Translations under genes and position numbers: made by a program
The notes under the pieces: generated by a model
Databases searched by the model: none
Told to the model about the DNA's origin: nothing
What the model saw: only the letters and a program-made list of their open reading frames with translations
Origin: Prescottella defluvii
GTDB taxonomy: Bacteria; Actinomycetota; Actinomycetes; Mycobacteriales; Mycobacteriaceae
Direction of reading: 5' to 3'
Assembly (NCBI RefSeq): GCF_000738775.1
Contig: NZ_JPOC01000033.1
Span: forward strand, 1 to 64,000
Length of the DNA stretch: 64,000 nt
In this document: one piece after another, positions 55,379-64,000 of the stretch
Position numbering within the stretch: position 1 is the first letter of the stretch
Layout of the letters: every line of letters starts with the position of its first letter

Positions 55379-57613
55379 TCACTCGACCCGCACGTCGTCG
55401 GGGCGCTTGTCCTCCCGCACCCCGCGCCAGCTCGGGTGCCGCAGTCGGCCGGCCTCGGTACGTTCCCGATACCGCACTTCTCCGACGACGGCCGGTGTCA
55501 CCCACACCGTGTCCCGGTCGACGTCCGGGACCTCCCCGACGAACGGACTCGTCGCGCACTCGAGGGGTGCCAGCATCGCGGTGAGGCGTTCGAGTTCCCG
55601 CTCTCCGAATCCGGTTCCGACCCGCCCGATGTAGCGCAGGCCGTCCGCGTCGGGGATGCCGAGCAGCAGCGACCCCAGCACCCCGCCGCGAGCGCCCCGG
55701 CCACGACGCCAGCCCCCGATCACTGCCTCCTGGGTGAGCCAGTTCTTCGTCTTGATCCACGCCGATCCCCGTTTGCCCGGCAGATAGATCGAATCGCGGC
55801 GCTTCGCGACGACGCCCTCGAGATCGTGGCTCTGCGCGACGACGTCGTCGACCGACCCCTCCAGCTGGGGCGGCACCACCAATCCGTCGACCGCCGCGGC
55901 CAGCGCGTCCAGAATGCGACGACGATCGTCGTAGCTCTTGCGGAAGAGGGAGATTCCGTCGAGATAGAGCACGTCGAACGCCCAGAACTGCGGCACTCCG
56001 CCGGCCTGCAGTGCGGGAAAGCTGGTCCGCCCCTGCCGGTCCAGGCTGACGACCTCCCCGTCGAGCACCACCCGGTGCCCGTCCAGCGTCCGCGCGAGGG
56101 ACTGCAACGCCGGATATCGTTCGGTGACGACGTTGCCCGCCCGGCCCCGCAAACGGATTGCGGTGCCGTCGAACTCGACGATCAGCCGGATGCCGTCCCA
56201 CTTCCCCTCGAACGCCCACTCGCCTGGGTCCAGGCCGTCGAGACGGCCCGCGGTGGCGAGCATCGGGGCGAGCCCACGCGGGAACCCGGTCCGGTCGCCG
56301 TCGCCGTCGTCCTTCATCAGATGCATCAGCCACTGGTCGCCCGCGGTGCGGATGAGGGCGTACCGGCCCTGCACACGGCGGCCGGAGAGTCGGACGATCA
56401 CCTCGTCGTCCCGCCACTTCTCCGGTTCGTACGTTCCGGCGTCCCAGATGCTGACGGTGCCACCGCCGTACTCGCCGCGGGGAATGCTGCCCGAGAAGCT
56501 CGCGTACTCGAGCGGATGGTCCTCGGTGTGAACGGCCAGGCGGTTCTCCTTCGGCGACGTCGGCACACCCCGTGGCACCGCCCACGAGACCATCACACCG
56601 TCGCGCTCGAGCCGGAAATCGTAGTGCAGTCGCCGGGCGTGGTGCTCCTGGATGACGAACGAGTTTCCCTCGCCGCCTTCCGATTCCGTGCGAGGGATCG
56701 GCTCCGGAGTGCGAGTGGGATCACGCTTGCGGCGGTACTCGGCGAGCGGATCGAGCGGCGGGTCCAGTCCGGCGAGCAGGTCACCGTCCCGACGGAACCG
56801 GTCGAGGACCTCGTCGAACCGTAGGTGCCGCAGATCAGGGTCCTCGAGTTCCTCCCACGCGCGCGGTGCGGCCACCGTCGGCGCGGAACGACCGCGCAGC
56901 GAGTACGGCGCAACGGTGGTCTTCGCGACGTTGTTCTGACTCCAGTCCAGGAACACGCGCCCGCCGCGGACCGACTTCGCCATCGTCGCCGTCACCAGAT
57001 CGGGGTGCATCTGTTCCAGACTCGTCGCCACCTTCTTCGCCACCGTCGACGCCCCACCCGGCGCCAGCGCCCGGTCCAGCGGCACGTACACGTGAATTCC
57101 CTTGCTGCCACTGGTGACCGGGAACGCCGTCCACCCGAGCGTCGCGACCAGGTCGCGGACCGCGAAGGCCACCCGCGCGCACTCGGTCAGCCCGACGCCG
57201 TCGCCCGGGTCCAGGTCGAACACCAGCCGCGTCGTGGGCCCCGGCTCGTCGTCGACGAAACGCCACTGCGGCACGTGCACTTCCAGAGCGGCCTGCTGTC
57301 CGATCCACGCGAGCGCCGCGGCCGAATCGATCAGCGGGTAACGGACGGTCCGATCCTTGTGGTGCACCGCCCGTCGGCTGAGCCAGTCCGGAGCGGACTC
57401 GGCCAGGTTCTTCTCGAAGAACGAGGGCTCGTCCACTCCGTTGGGCCAGCGCTTCCGGGTGACCGGACGATCGACCACGTGCGGGAGCAGGGCGGACGCG
57501 ATCGCGACGTAGTAGTCGATCACCTCGCCCTTGGTCGTACCGGTCGCCGGATACAGCACCTTGTCGAGACGGCTCACAGTCAGCCGTCGGCCGTCGATCG
57601 TGCGCGTGGGCAT
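55379..57613 (-). CDS. ligD: multifunctional DNA ligase LigD (non-homologous end joining)
   Basis: A 744-residue repair enzyme in the Pol-PE-Lig order seen in mycobacteria. N-terminal archaeo-eukaryotic primase domain with LVFDLDPGD metal site; central 3'-phosphoesterase with QEHHARRLHYDFRLERDG; C-terminal ATP-dependent ligase with adenylation Lys in FEGKWDGIRL and EGVVAKR. It acts with Ku on double-strand breaks; no ku gene is in the window. Start at ATG after GGGAGGTGCC, giving MPTRTIDGRR. Gap to the next gene contains nothing notable. Confidence 0.94.
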   Translation of the reverse strand: MPTRTIDGRRLTVSRLDKVLYPATGTTKGEVIDYYVAIASALLPHVVDRPVTRKRWPNGVDEPSFFEKNLAESAPDWLSRRAVHHKDRTVRYPLIDSAAALAWIGQQAALEVHVPQWRFVDDEPGPTTRLVFDLDPGDGVGLTECARVAFAVRDLVATLGWTAFPVTSGSKGIHVYVPLDRALAPGGASTVAKKVATSLEQMHPDLVTATMAKSVRGGRVFLDWSQNNVAKTTVAPYSLRGRSAPTVAAPRAWEELEDPDLRHLRFDEVLDRFRRDGDLLAGLDPPLDPLAEYRRKRDPTRTPEPIPRTESEGGEGNSFVIQEHHARRLHYDFRLERDGVMVSWAVPRGVPTSPKENRLAVHTEDHPLEYASFSGSIPRGEYGGGTVSIWDAGTYEPEKWRDDEVIVRLSGRRVQGRYALIRTAGDQWLMHLMKDDGDGDRTGFPRGLAPMLATAGRLDGLDPGEWAFEGKWDGIRLIVEFDGTAIRLRGRAGNVVTERYPALQSLARTLDGHRVVLDGEVVSLDRQGRTSFPALQAGGVPQFWAFDVLYLDGISLFRKSYDDRRRILDALAAAVDGLVVPPQLEGSVDDVVAQSHDLEGVVAKRRDSIYLPGKRGSAWIKTKNWLTQEAVIGGWRRGRGARGGVLGSLLLGIPDADGLRYIGRVGTGFGERELERLTAMLAPLECATSPFVGEVPDVDRDTVWVTPAVVGEVRYRERTEAGRLRHPSWRGVREDKRPDDVRVE

Positions 57614-57736
57614 CCGGGGCACCTCCCGTCACGGACTACCCACATTGTGCGCCCGCGCGTTCGCCTCCCGTCCGTATTTCGCGCCTGTGGGGACCGGGGG
57701 CGGGTCCGCTGTGCGATGTCGTTTCGTCGATACCGG

Positions 57737-58789
57737 TCACAACACCAGCACGCCCGTCAGGGCGATCAGGAACACCCACACGGTGGACGCCGCCGCCAGA
57801 ACGAAGGGCCGGCCTCCCACCTTCTTGATCGTCGCCACCCGCACTCCGGCACCGAGTGCGAACATCGCGGCGGTGAGCAACCCCGTCTGGACGGACGATG
57901 CAACCGAGAGAACCCCTTCCGGAACGACTCCCGTCGACCGAACCGCCACGAACACGAGGAAGGCGACGACGAACAGCGGCAGCACCGGAGGCCGCTTCGT
58001 CGATACGGCCTCACCGGCGGAACGTCGACGCTGCAGCACGCTCAGAACAACGATGACGGGCGCCAGCATGACCACTCGCGCCAGCTTGACGATCGTCGCG
58101 ACCGTCAACGCCGCGCCGCCGATGATGCCACCCGCCGCAACCACCTGTGCGACCTCGTGGATGGATCCACCGGCCAGCAATCCTGCATCGAAATCGCCGA
58201 GTCCGAAGGCACTCGCCACCAACGGGATCGTCGGAATCATCACGGTGCCGAAGATCACCACCAGCGCGACAGCGGTGAGGACCTCTTCTTCCTCCGCCTC
58301 CACGACGCCGTCCGCCGCCGCAACGGCCGCGGCACCGCAGATCGAGAAGCCGCAGGCGATGAGCACCCGCTGCGTCCAGGAGATGCCGAGCAGGCCGCCC
58401 ACGAACATGGTGCCGACGATGCCCAGGACCACGATCGCGACGACCATCACGATGACACCCCAACCGAGGTCGAGGATGTCGCCCAGGACGAGTTGCAGTC
58501 CCAACAGGGCGATCCCGATGCGGAGGAGCTTCTTGGAGGAGAAGGTGAGACCGGGACCGAACGACGACGGCAGGATCACGAGGTTCGCCAGCAGCGCTCC
58601 CATGATGATCGCGATCAACAGCGGGCTGACCGCGGGGAGCAGATACTTCACGCCCAGTGCGATCAACGCCGCCGAGGCGGACAGGGCAACGCCCGGGACG
58701 TACGTGGAGAGTTTGGTCGTCAGCGGATCCCGAGGCCGAGGCGGTTCCACCACTCCGACGGATTGCGATTGTCCTGGTTGGGAACTCAT
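57737..58789 (-). CDS. YeiH-type putative sulfate exporter
   Basis: A 350-residue protein with about ten membrane helices of the UPF0324/YeiH family. GLGDFDAGLLAGGSIHEVAQ and ACGFSICGAAAVAAADGVVE are the two family hallmark loops. The name derives from the family; transport activity here is unproven. Start at MSSQPGQSQS; longer frames upstream overlap the LysR gene. Divergent from LysR, 99 bp apart, which probably regulates it. Confidence 0.83.
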   Translation of the reverse strand: MSSQPGQSQSVGVVEPPRPRDPLTTKLSTYVPGVALSASAALIALGVKYLLPAVSPLLIAIIMGALLANLVILPSSFGPGLTFSSKKLLRIGIALLGLQLVLGDILDLGWGVIVMVVAIVVLGIVGTMFVGGLLGISWTQRVLIACGFSICGAAAVAAADGVVEAEEEEVLTAVALVVIFGTVMIPTIPLVASAFGLGDFDAGLLAGGSIHEVAQVVAAGGIIGGAALTVATIVKLARVVMLAPVIVVLSVLQRRRSAGEAVSTKRPPVLPLFVVAFLVFVAVRSTGVVPEGVLSVASSVQTGLLTAAMFALGAGVRVATIKKVGGRPFVLAAASTVWVFLIALTGVLVL

Positions 58790-58888
58790 AGTACGAGGAT
58801 CCGCCGTCGGGGACCGGTGCGGTAGTGCCCGATTGGGCAACACCCCATGCAAATCTGATATCCCCCCGAGCCCCTCTACACTCACTGC

Positions 58889-59875
58889 ATGCCACTTCAC
58901 CCACTCGACTACACAGCGCTGGAATTGCTGGTGGGTGTCGATGATCTCGGAAGCCTCAGTGCAGCAAGTAAATTCGTCGGAATGGCGCAGCCGAACGCAA
59001 GTCGTGGCATTCGCCGGCTCGAACGACAGTTTGGCGTCGCGCTGATCCACCGGAGACCCACCGGATCGGTACTGACATCCGGCGGAGTGGTCGTCGCCCA
59101 CTGGGCACGGAAGATCATGGCCGACACCCACAAGCTGCTCGAAGTCGTCGACAGCCTCAAGGAGGAACGCTCGAGAGGCCTCACGGTCAGCGCCAGCATG
59201 ACCATCGCCGAGCATCTGATTCCCGTATGGCTGGGCAACTTTCGGGAGTCACATCCCGATCTCGCAATTCACCTGCAGGTGCAGAACTCGCATCGAGTGT
59301 TCGAGCAGATCGACGACGGTTCGTGCGAACTCGGATTCGTCGAGTCGCCGTCGATTCCGCGACATCTCGAGAGCACACCGGTCGCACGGGACCGGCTGGT
59401 CGTCGTCGTACACCCCGGCCACCCCTGGGCCCGACGCAGAAGACCTGTCACGGCAGCCGAACTCGCCCTCACACCGCTGATCGTGCGCGAGCCCGGCTCC
59501 GGTACTCGCACCACGCTCGACGTTGCACTCGAGGGACATCCCGGTGCACCCCCGATGCTGGAGCTGGGAAGTTCGGGAGCAATTCGCAGTAGCGTGCTCG
59601 CCGGCGTCGGACCCGCCGTGCTGAGCACGTTGGCCGTCGCCGAGCACGTGACGTCGGGCGATCTCCTGGTCGTCGACGTCGAGGGACTCGATCTCACGCG
59701 AACCCTCCACGCGGTGTGGAGCGCGCAGGGTCCCCTCCACAGCGCCGCCGAGGAGCTGGTGCGGCTTGCGCGCACTCGACCCCGGGAGCCGTTCGACGGC
59801 GAAGGGCCCGGCGGACCGTCTCGTCCACCGAGCCCTCGAGCCGATCAGGTCACAGCGCGAGATCGCGCCCGATGA
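58889..59875 (+). CDS. LysR family transcriptional regulator
   Basis: A 328-residue regulator. The N-terminal HTH reads GSLSAASKFVGMAQPNASRG followed by IRRLERQFGVAL; the C-terminal effector-binding domain is complete. Divergent from the YeiH-type gene, a common pairing, so it likely controls export of its effector. Its end overlaps the acyl-CoA dehydrogenase gene by 26 bp (convergent). Confidence 0.88.
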   Translation: MPLHPLDYTALELLVGVDDLGSLSAASKFVGMAQPNASRGIRRLERQFGVALIHRRPTGSVLTSGGVVVAHWARKIMADTHKLLEVVDSLKEERSRGLTVSASMTIAEHLIPVWLGNFRESHPDLAIHLQVQNSHRVFEQIDDGSCELGFVESPSIPRHLESTPVARDRLVVVVHPGHPWARRRRPVTAAELALTPLIVREPGSGTRTTLDVALEGHPGAPPMLELGSSGAIRSSVLAGVGPAVLSTLAVAEHVTSGDLLVVDVEGLDLTRTLHAVWSAQGPLHSAAEELVRLARTRPREPFDGEGPGGPSRPPSPRADQVTARDRAR

Positions 59876-60995
59876 TCTCCTTCATGATCTCGTTGGATCC
59901 GGCCCAGATCTTCGTGACGCGGGCGTCCATCCAGGCTCGGGCGACTCGGTACTCCTGCATGTAGCCGTAGCCTCCGTGCAACTGCACGCAATGATCGAGC
60001 ACGTCGTTCTGCACCTGCGCGGACCACCACTTGGCCTTGGCCGCGTCGACGGCGCTCAGCCCGGAATCGGCGTGCTCCGCCACCGCCGCATCGACGTACG
60101 CCTGCGCGACCTCGATCTTGGTGACCAGCTCGGCCAGCAGGAACTTGTTGTGCTGGAACGAACCGATCGAGTTCCCGAACGCCTTGCGCTCCTTGGCGTA
60201 CTCGATCGTCTCCAGCAGGATCTGCTTGGCGTGCCCGATGTTGGTCACGGCAGCACCGATGCGCTCCTGCGGGAGCCGTTCCATCATCGCCACGAATCCA
60301 CTGCCGGCCTCGCCGAGCAGCGCGTCGGCGGGCAGTCGGACGTCGTCGAAGAACAGTTCCGCGGTGTCGGCCTCGGGCTGGCCGACCTTGTCGAGTTTGC
60401 GTCCGCGTTCGAAGCCGGGGAGCGACGCGTCGACGAGGAAGAGGCTGATGCCCTTGGACCGCTGCTCCGGATCGGTGCGCGCAGCCACGACGACCACGTC
60501 GGCGGTGTAGCCGTTCGTGATGAAGGTCTTGGAACCGTTGAGGACCCAGTCCGAACCGTCACGGACGGCCGTCGACTTCAGGCTCGCCAGGTCGGACCCC
60601 GCGGACGGCTCGGTCATGCCGATCGCCGCCACCGCGTCACCCGAGGCCATTCGCGGCAACCACTGCTGCTTCTGTTCCTCCGACGCGAGGTCGACCACGT
60701 ACGGGGTCACGATGTCGAAGTGGATCCCGAAACTCGACGCCAGAGCCATGTTGACGGCGGCCAGTTCCTCGGTCGCGACGGCATTGAACCGGTAGTCGCC
60801 GGCCTCGCTGCCCCCGTAGATCTCGGGAATCTCGAGACCGAGGATCCCCTGCTTGCCGGCCTCACGCCACACCTCGCGGGGGATCAGCTTGTTCTCGCTG
60901 TAGGACTCGACGTTCGGGACCACGTCCCGAGCCAGGAAGTCATGGACCGATGCGCGGAACTGTTCGTGATCGGCGGTGAAAACTGCTCTCTTCAA
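59850..60995 (-). CDS. acyl-CoA dehydrogenase
   Basis: A 381-residue flavoenzyme. AIGMTEPSAGSDLASLKSTA and FITNGYTAD are the FAD-binding blocks, and the C-terminal HGGYGYMQEYRVARAWMDAR with IWAGSNEIMKEIIGR fits the family. Start is a TTG that gives LKRAVFTADHEQFRAS, aligned with the usual MKRxxYTxEHExFR start, with GGAAAGG upstream; a GTG ten codons earlier is possible. The TetR gene is divergent and a palindrome lies in the 126-bp gap. Confidence 0.9.
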   Translation of the reverse strand: MKRAVFTADHEQFRASVHDFLARDVVPNVESYSENKLIPREVWREAGKQGILGLEIPEIYGGSEAGDYRFNAVATEELAAVNMALASSFGIHFDIVTPYVVDLASEEQKQQWLPRMASGDAVAAIGMTEPSAGSDLASLKSTAVRDGSDWVLNGSKTFITNGYTADVVVVAARTDPEQRSKGISLFLVDASLPGFERGRKLDKVGQPEADTAELFFDDVRLPADALLGEAGSGFVAMMERLPQERIGAAVTNIGHAKQILLETIEYAKERKAFGNSIGSFQHNKFLLAELVTKIEVAQAYVDAAVAEHADSGLSAVDAAKAKWWSAQVQNDVLDHCVQLHGGYGYMQEYRVARAWMDARVTKIWAGSNEIMKEIIGRDLAL

Positions 60996-61028
60996 CTTCG
61001 CAACCCTTTCCAACTCAACCCCCACCGG

Positions 61029-61044
61029 CTAAGCGTTCGCTTAG
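61029..61044. promoter_or_regulatory. perfect 7-2-7 palindrome, probable TetR operator
   Basis: CTAAGCG, TT, CGCTTAG. It lies between the divergent acyl-CoA dehydrogenase and TetR genes. A very similar element is at 61756. Confidence 0.7.
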
Positions 61045-61121
61045 TTTGTGATGGGAGTGTAAGAAAGTCAACGTGGAACGCCGACATCGGGTCGGTGGAT
61101 GCGCCGGAGGTCGGAGTCGAA

Positions 61122-61733
61122 ATGTCATCGCAGTCAGCCGCGCCCCGCACGGACCGCCCCATCGGGGAGGCCGAGCAGCGACTCCTGGACTCCGCTCGCG
61201 ACGCGTTCGCGGCCAAGGGCTACCACGGGACCAGCACGCGCGAGATCGCCGCCGGGGCGAACATGAGCCCCGCCGCGATGTACATCCATTTCCGGTCCAA
61301 GCAGGACGTCCTGGCCCGGCTGAGCCTCGAGGGGCACACCGCGGCACTGGCGGTCCTGCGTGCTGGCGCCGAGGCCGCGGGTTCCTCGACGAAACGCCTA
61401 CGCGCCGTGGTTTACGCGTTCGCGTACTGGCACGCCGAGAATCACAAGACGGCCCGGGTCGTGCAGTACGAACTCGCCGCACTCGACGACGAGATCCACG
61501 CGCGGGTGGTGCAGCTGCGCCGGGACATCGTCGCGACGGTCCGTTCGATCATCTCGGACGGGACCCGGGACGGCGAGTTCGCGGTCGACAACATCGACGT
61601 CACCACCCTCGCGGTCCTGTCCCTGTGCATCGATACGGCGCGGTGGTACCCGTCCCGCGAACTGCACACGCCCGAGGCCGTGGGCGCATCGCTCGCGGCA
61701 CTCGCCGAACGGATGGTGGACGCGGGTGCATGA
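61122..61733 (+). CDS. TetR family transcriptional regulator
   Basis: A 203-residue repressor. The HTH reads GYHGTSTREIAAGANMSPAA then MYIHFRSKQDVLA; the C-terminal domain contains YWHAENHKTARVVQYELAAL, typical of regulators of fatty-acid or steroid-type acyl degradation. Divergent from an acyl-CoA dehydrogenase with a palindromic operator between; the inducer is probably an acyl-CoA. Start at MSSQSAAPRT. Confidence 0.88.
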   Translation: MSSQSAAPRTDRPIGEAEQRLLDSARDAFAAKGYHGTSTREIAAGANMSPAAMYIHFRSKQDVLARLSLEGHTAALAVLRAGAEAAGSSTKRLRAVVYAFAYWHAENHKTARVVQYELAALDDEIHARVVQLRRDIVATVRSIISDGTRDGEFAVDNIDVTTLAVLSLCIDTARWYPSRELHTPEAVGASLAALAERMVDAGA

Positions 61734-61755
61734 CGCCACGCACCCGTCCGCGCAT

Positions 61756-61771
61756 CTAAGCGATCGCTCAG
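61756..61771. promoter_or_regulatory. second operator-like palindrome after the TetR gene
   Basis: CTAAGCG, AT, CGCTCAG, with one mismatch to the element at 61029. It lies 20 bp after the TetR stop, between convergent gene ends rather than at a promoter. Confidence 0.5.
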
Positions 61772-61787
61772 ACCCCGGCTCGGTGGC

Positions 61788-63248
61788 TCACCGACCGCTC
61801 ACCGAGTAGTCACCGTCGGCGTGCGCGGTCAGACGCCAGCCGCCGTCCACCTGCACGAGTTCCACGTCCGCGAGATCCGTGGTGTCCAGTTGCGGCCTCG
61901 CGGCGCCGGGGTACCAGGCTTCCAGCCGTCCGCGCCCCGTCCCACTGAAGCCGTCCGACGTGAGATCGGTGATGTCCCCCGGCGTCGCGCGCGGGTAGGC
62001 ACGCGACAGCGGGGTGGCGAATCCCTCGGCCGTTCCCAGCGGCTCACCCGACGGGCAGTCGATGACGTTGAGGTTGCCCTGCGGCTTGCCGGTGTTGCCG
62101 TCCCGCACGGCATGCGGATCGCCGCACGCCTGCGTCCACGACCACCACGCGCCGCCCATCCGATGTGCGTTCGTGGCGTCGACGAACCGGTCCACGACCG
62201 CGGACTGCTCGTCGGCGTCACCGAACCAACCCCACTCTCCCGTCCACAACGGCGCGTCGTACCAGTCGGCTGCCGCCGCAGCGATCCGGAATCCGGACTC
62301 GAGGGAAGGGAATTCGCTGCTGACGGTGATCGACTGGTTGTAGAGGTGCGGCGAGAACACCACGAGCGGATCGGTGAGGTAGTGGCGGGGAGGAAGTGCG
62401 TCGATCCCGAACGCCGACCAGATCGCGCTCGGCTCGAAGAAGATCAGGTGCGGGAAGCCACCGGATTCGGCCTGCCGAATGGCCGTGATCGCACGCTGGT
62501 AGAAGCGGCCGATCTGGTCGGCGGCCAGGATCGGGCCCCGCAGTCCCGGGTTCGGCTCGTTGAGCAGGTCGTAGCCGGCGACGGCGGGTTCGTCCTTGAA
62601 CTCGGCGGCCAGGCGGGCCCACGTCGCGACCAGTCGCCCCTGGATGCCCTGCTCGTCGTCGTAGAACGCCTGGAACGCACGGGCAACCGCCGGTGACGCC
62701 TCCCGGAGTCCACCGATGGTGCACGTCGTCCACCCACCGGTCAGCGTGGCCCATTCCGGTGCCCCGTCCCAGCCGACACCCGGTTCGAGGAGCGGTGGGC
62801 AGTCCTGCCCGGCCGGGGTCCCGATGAACGGACCCCACGCGTCCTGATGCATGTCGAGCACGGTGTAGATGCCGTGGTCCTTCGCGTCCTGGACCGCGGA
62901 GCGGATCCGCTGAACGTAGGCCTGGTCGAACGCTCCTCGGGTGGGCTCCAACGCCGACCACGACACGTTCAGCCGCACCACGTCGAACCCGAGCGCGGCC
63001 ATTCGCGCGAAGTCCGTGCGGTCCAGCGGAGCCACCGTCGGTAGGTCGGTCCCGTTCTGCGCGTACTCGTTGAGCTGATTCACGTTCGTGCCGCGCAGCA
63101 GTACCGTCCGACCGTCGACGTCCTTGATCGTGCGGTCCTCGACCGTCAGCTGCGGAAGTGTCCACCCGTCCTCGAGGGGAGCCGCTTCCGCAGCCGGTGC
63201 AGCCTGCAGGGTCAGAGCCGTCAGGGCGATCAACAGCAACGCGCGCAC
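61788..63248 (-). CDS. secreted GH5 endoglycoceramidase-like hydrolase
   Basis: A 486-residue enzyme. Signal peptide RALLLIALTALTLQAAPAAE with AEA-type cleavage; GH5 barrel with LRGTNVNQL, acid/base Glu in DLLNEPNPG and nucleophile Glu in LWTGEWGWFG; C-terminal beta domain. Resembles rhodococcal endoglycoceramidases, which release oligosaccharides from glycosphingolipids; EGALC versus EGCase type is unclear. Start at GTG after GGAAGG, giving the signal peptide; an ATG at 63275 is a weaker choice. Cys residues in the mature part suggest disulfides. Confidence 0.83.
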   Translation of the reverse strand: MRALLLIALTALTLQAAPAAEAAPLEDGWTLPQLTVEDRTIKDVDGRTVLLRGTNVNQLNEYAQNGTDLPTVAPLDRTDFARMAALGFDVVRLNVSWSALEPTRGAFDQAYVQRIRSAVQDAKDHGIYTVLDMHQDAWGPFIGTPAGQDCPPLLEPGVGWDGAPEWATLTGGWTTCTIGGLREASPAVARAFQAFYDDEQGIQGRLVATWARLAAEFKDEPAVAGYDLLNEPNPGLRGPILAADQIGRFYQRAITAIRQAESGGFPHLIFFEPSAIWSAFGIDALPPRHYLTDPLVVFSPHLYNQSITVSSEFPSLESGFRIAAAAADWYDAPLWTGEWGWFGDADEQSAVVDRFVDATNAHRMGGAWWSWTQACGDPHAVRDGNTGKPQGNLNVIDCPSGEPLGTAEGFATPLSRAYPRATPGDITDLTSDGFSGTGRGRLEAWYPGAARPQLDTTDLADVELVQVDGGWRLTAHADGDYSVSGR

Positions 63249-63366
63249 GGTGAGCCTTCCTGTACAACCGTCCAAGTGCCCGCGAGCCTAGACTCGGATC
63301 CCCCGCGCAAGAGTCCGATTCGGAAATCTCGTACGCGGTCAAGGGGCTTCGGAAGGCTGCCGGATC

Positions 63367-64000
63367 TCAGACCAGCTCGCGTTTGAGGATCTTCCCCGTC
63401 GCGGTCATCGGCAACTGCTCGACGATCCGGACCTCGCGGGGATACTTGTAGCTCGCCATCCGGTCCTTCGACCACGCGATCAGGTCGGCGTCGGAGACCT
63501 CGGCACCCGGCTGCGGGATGACGTAGGCGCGCACCTCCTCGCCGTGACTCTCGTGCGGCACCCCGATCACCGCGGCCAACGACACCGCCTCGTGCGTCAT
63601 GAGGACCTCCTCGATCTCGCGCGGATAGACGTTGAAGCCACCGCGCACGATCATGTCCTTGGCCCGGTCGACGATGTAGTAGAAGCCGTCGGCGTCGCGG
63701 CGGGCCAGATCGCCGGTGCGGAACCAGCCGTCGCGCATCACCTCCGCGGTGGCGTCGGGACGGCCGTAGTACCCCTTCATCACGTTGTGTCCGCGAATGG
63801 CGATCTCCCCCACCACGTCCGCGCCCTCGACGATGTTCCAGTCCTTGTCGACGAGCCGGACCTCCACGCCCCACAGCGGAATTCCGATCGAGCCGGCGCG
63901 GGGGTCCTGCTCCGGATCGCTGAACAGCGCGACCGGCGAGGTCTCCGACAACCCGTACCCCTCGAGAATCTGCACTCCGAAGCGCTTCTCGAAGCGCTCG
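63367..64000 (-). CDS. acyl-CoA synthetase, C-terminal part (5' end outside window)
   Basis: The frame is open to the window edge, so only about 211 C-terminal residues are seen. LEGYGLSETSPVALFSDP, FRTGDLARRDADGFYYIVDR, AKDMIVRGGFNVYPREIEEV and catalytic Lys in MTATGKILKREL are the ANL motifs A5-A10. Probably a long-chain fatty-acid-CoA ligase. Confidence 0.85.
   Translation of the reverse strand, partial: ERFEKRFGVQILEGYGLSETSPVALFSDPEQDPRAGSIGIPLWGVEVRLVDKDWNIVEGADVVGEIAIRGHNVMKGYYGRPDATAEVMRDGWFRTGDLARRDADGFYYIVDRAKDMIVRGGFNVYPREIEEVLMTHEAVSLAAVIGVPHESHGEEVRAYVIPQPGAEVSDADLIAWSKDRMASYKYPREVRIVEQLPMTATGKILKRELV

Overview
The window is chromosomal DNA from a high-GC actinomycete of the order Corynebacteriales, most likely Rhodococcus (Prescottella) or a close relative. 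The codons are G/C-ending and GTG starts are common. The left edge has the order M23 peptidase, UvrD1/PcrA helicase, AroQ chorismate mutase, (gabD), pgi, which as I recall resembles the mycobacterial uvrD1-pgi region. DevR/DosR-DevS/DosS proteins, CobF, a DyP-encapsulin pair, Pol-PE-Lig LigD and a GH5 endoglycoceramidase-like enzyme also fit Rhodococcus. I see no phage, integrase, transposase or CRISPR array.

Layout. 1-7.2 kb: cell-wall peptidase, UvrD1/PcrA, chorismate mutase, succinate-semialdehyde dehydrogenase, Pgi. 7.2-16.6 kb: a degenerate ApbE-like protein, two TetR regulators, a crotonase, a condensation-fold acyltransferase, a disulfide reductase, and an acyl-CoA synthetase followed by a D-aminoacylase-type amidohydrolase. 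16.6-25.4 kb: a DUF4259 protein, tandem type-B carboxylesterases, GtrA, Fpg/Nei glycosylase, CobF, ThyA-DHFR, a cupin and a TetR. 25.6-33.9 kb: a haem sensor kinase of the DosS/DosT type and its DosR-type regulator face each other but are separated by about 4.8 kb of visibly less GC-rich DNA. That DNA carries an unrecognised two-gene operon, DUF4839, DUF4190 and GIY-YIG proteins, and several direct repeats. 33.9-46 kb: a LuxR-type ATPase regulator, HtpG, an MreB-like protein, a natural RodA(SEDS)-class B PBP fusion translationally coupled to a membrane protein with a possible pseudokinase remnant, a FUSC protein and an NmrA-like reductase. 46-54.5 kb: two universal stress proteins and an F420/LLM oxidoreductase with DosR-like boxes, then NsrR with a perfect palindromic operator, flavohaemoglobin, DyP peroxidase with encapsulin, a small gene behind a strong IdeR-type iron box, and a second M23 peptidase. 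54.7-64 kb: tRNA-Arg(CCT), LigD, a YeiH-type exporter with a divergent LysR, an acyl-CoA dehydrogenase with its TetR, the GH5 enzyme and a truncated acyl-CoA synthetase.

Two themes stand out. The first is a cell-wall elongation set (MreB-like protein, RodA-PBP2 fusion, companion membrane protein) in a lineage that normally grows from the poles without MreB. The second is a hypoxia/NO/redox set: DosS haem sensor, DosR, DosR-like boxes before universal stress genes, NsrR and its operator, Hmp, encapsulated DyP, and an iron box. The island between the DosS and DosR genes is the most obvious accessory DNA and holds the genes I could not identify. All assignments come from reading the sequence; no database search was run.
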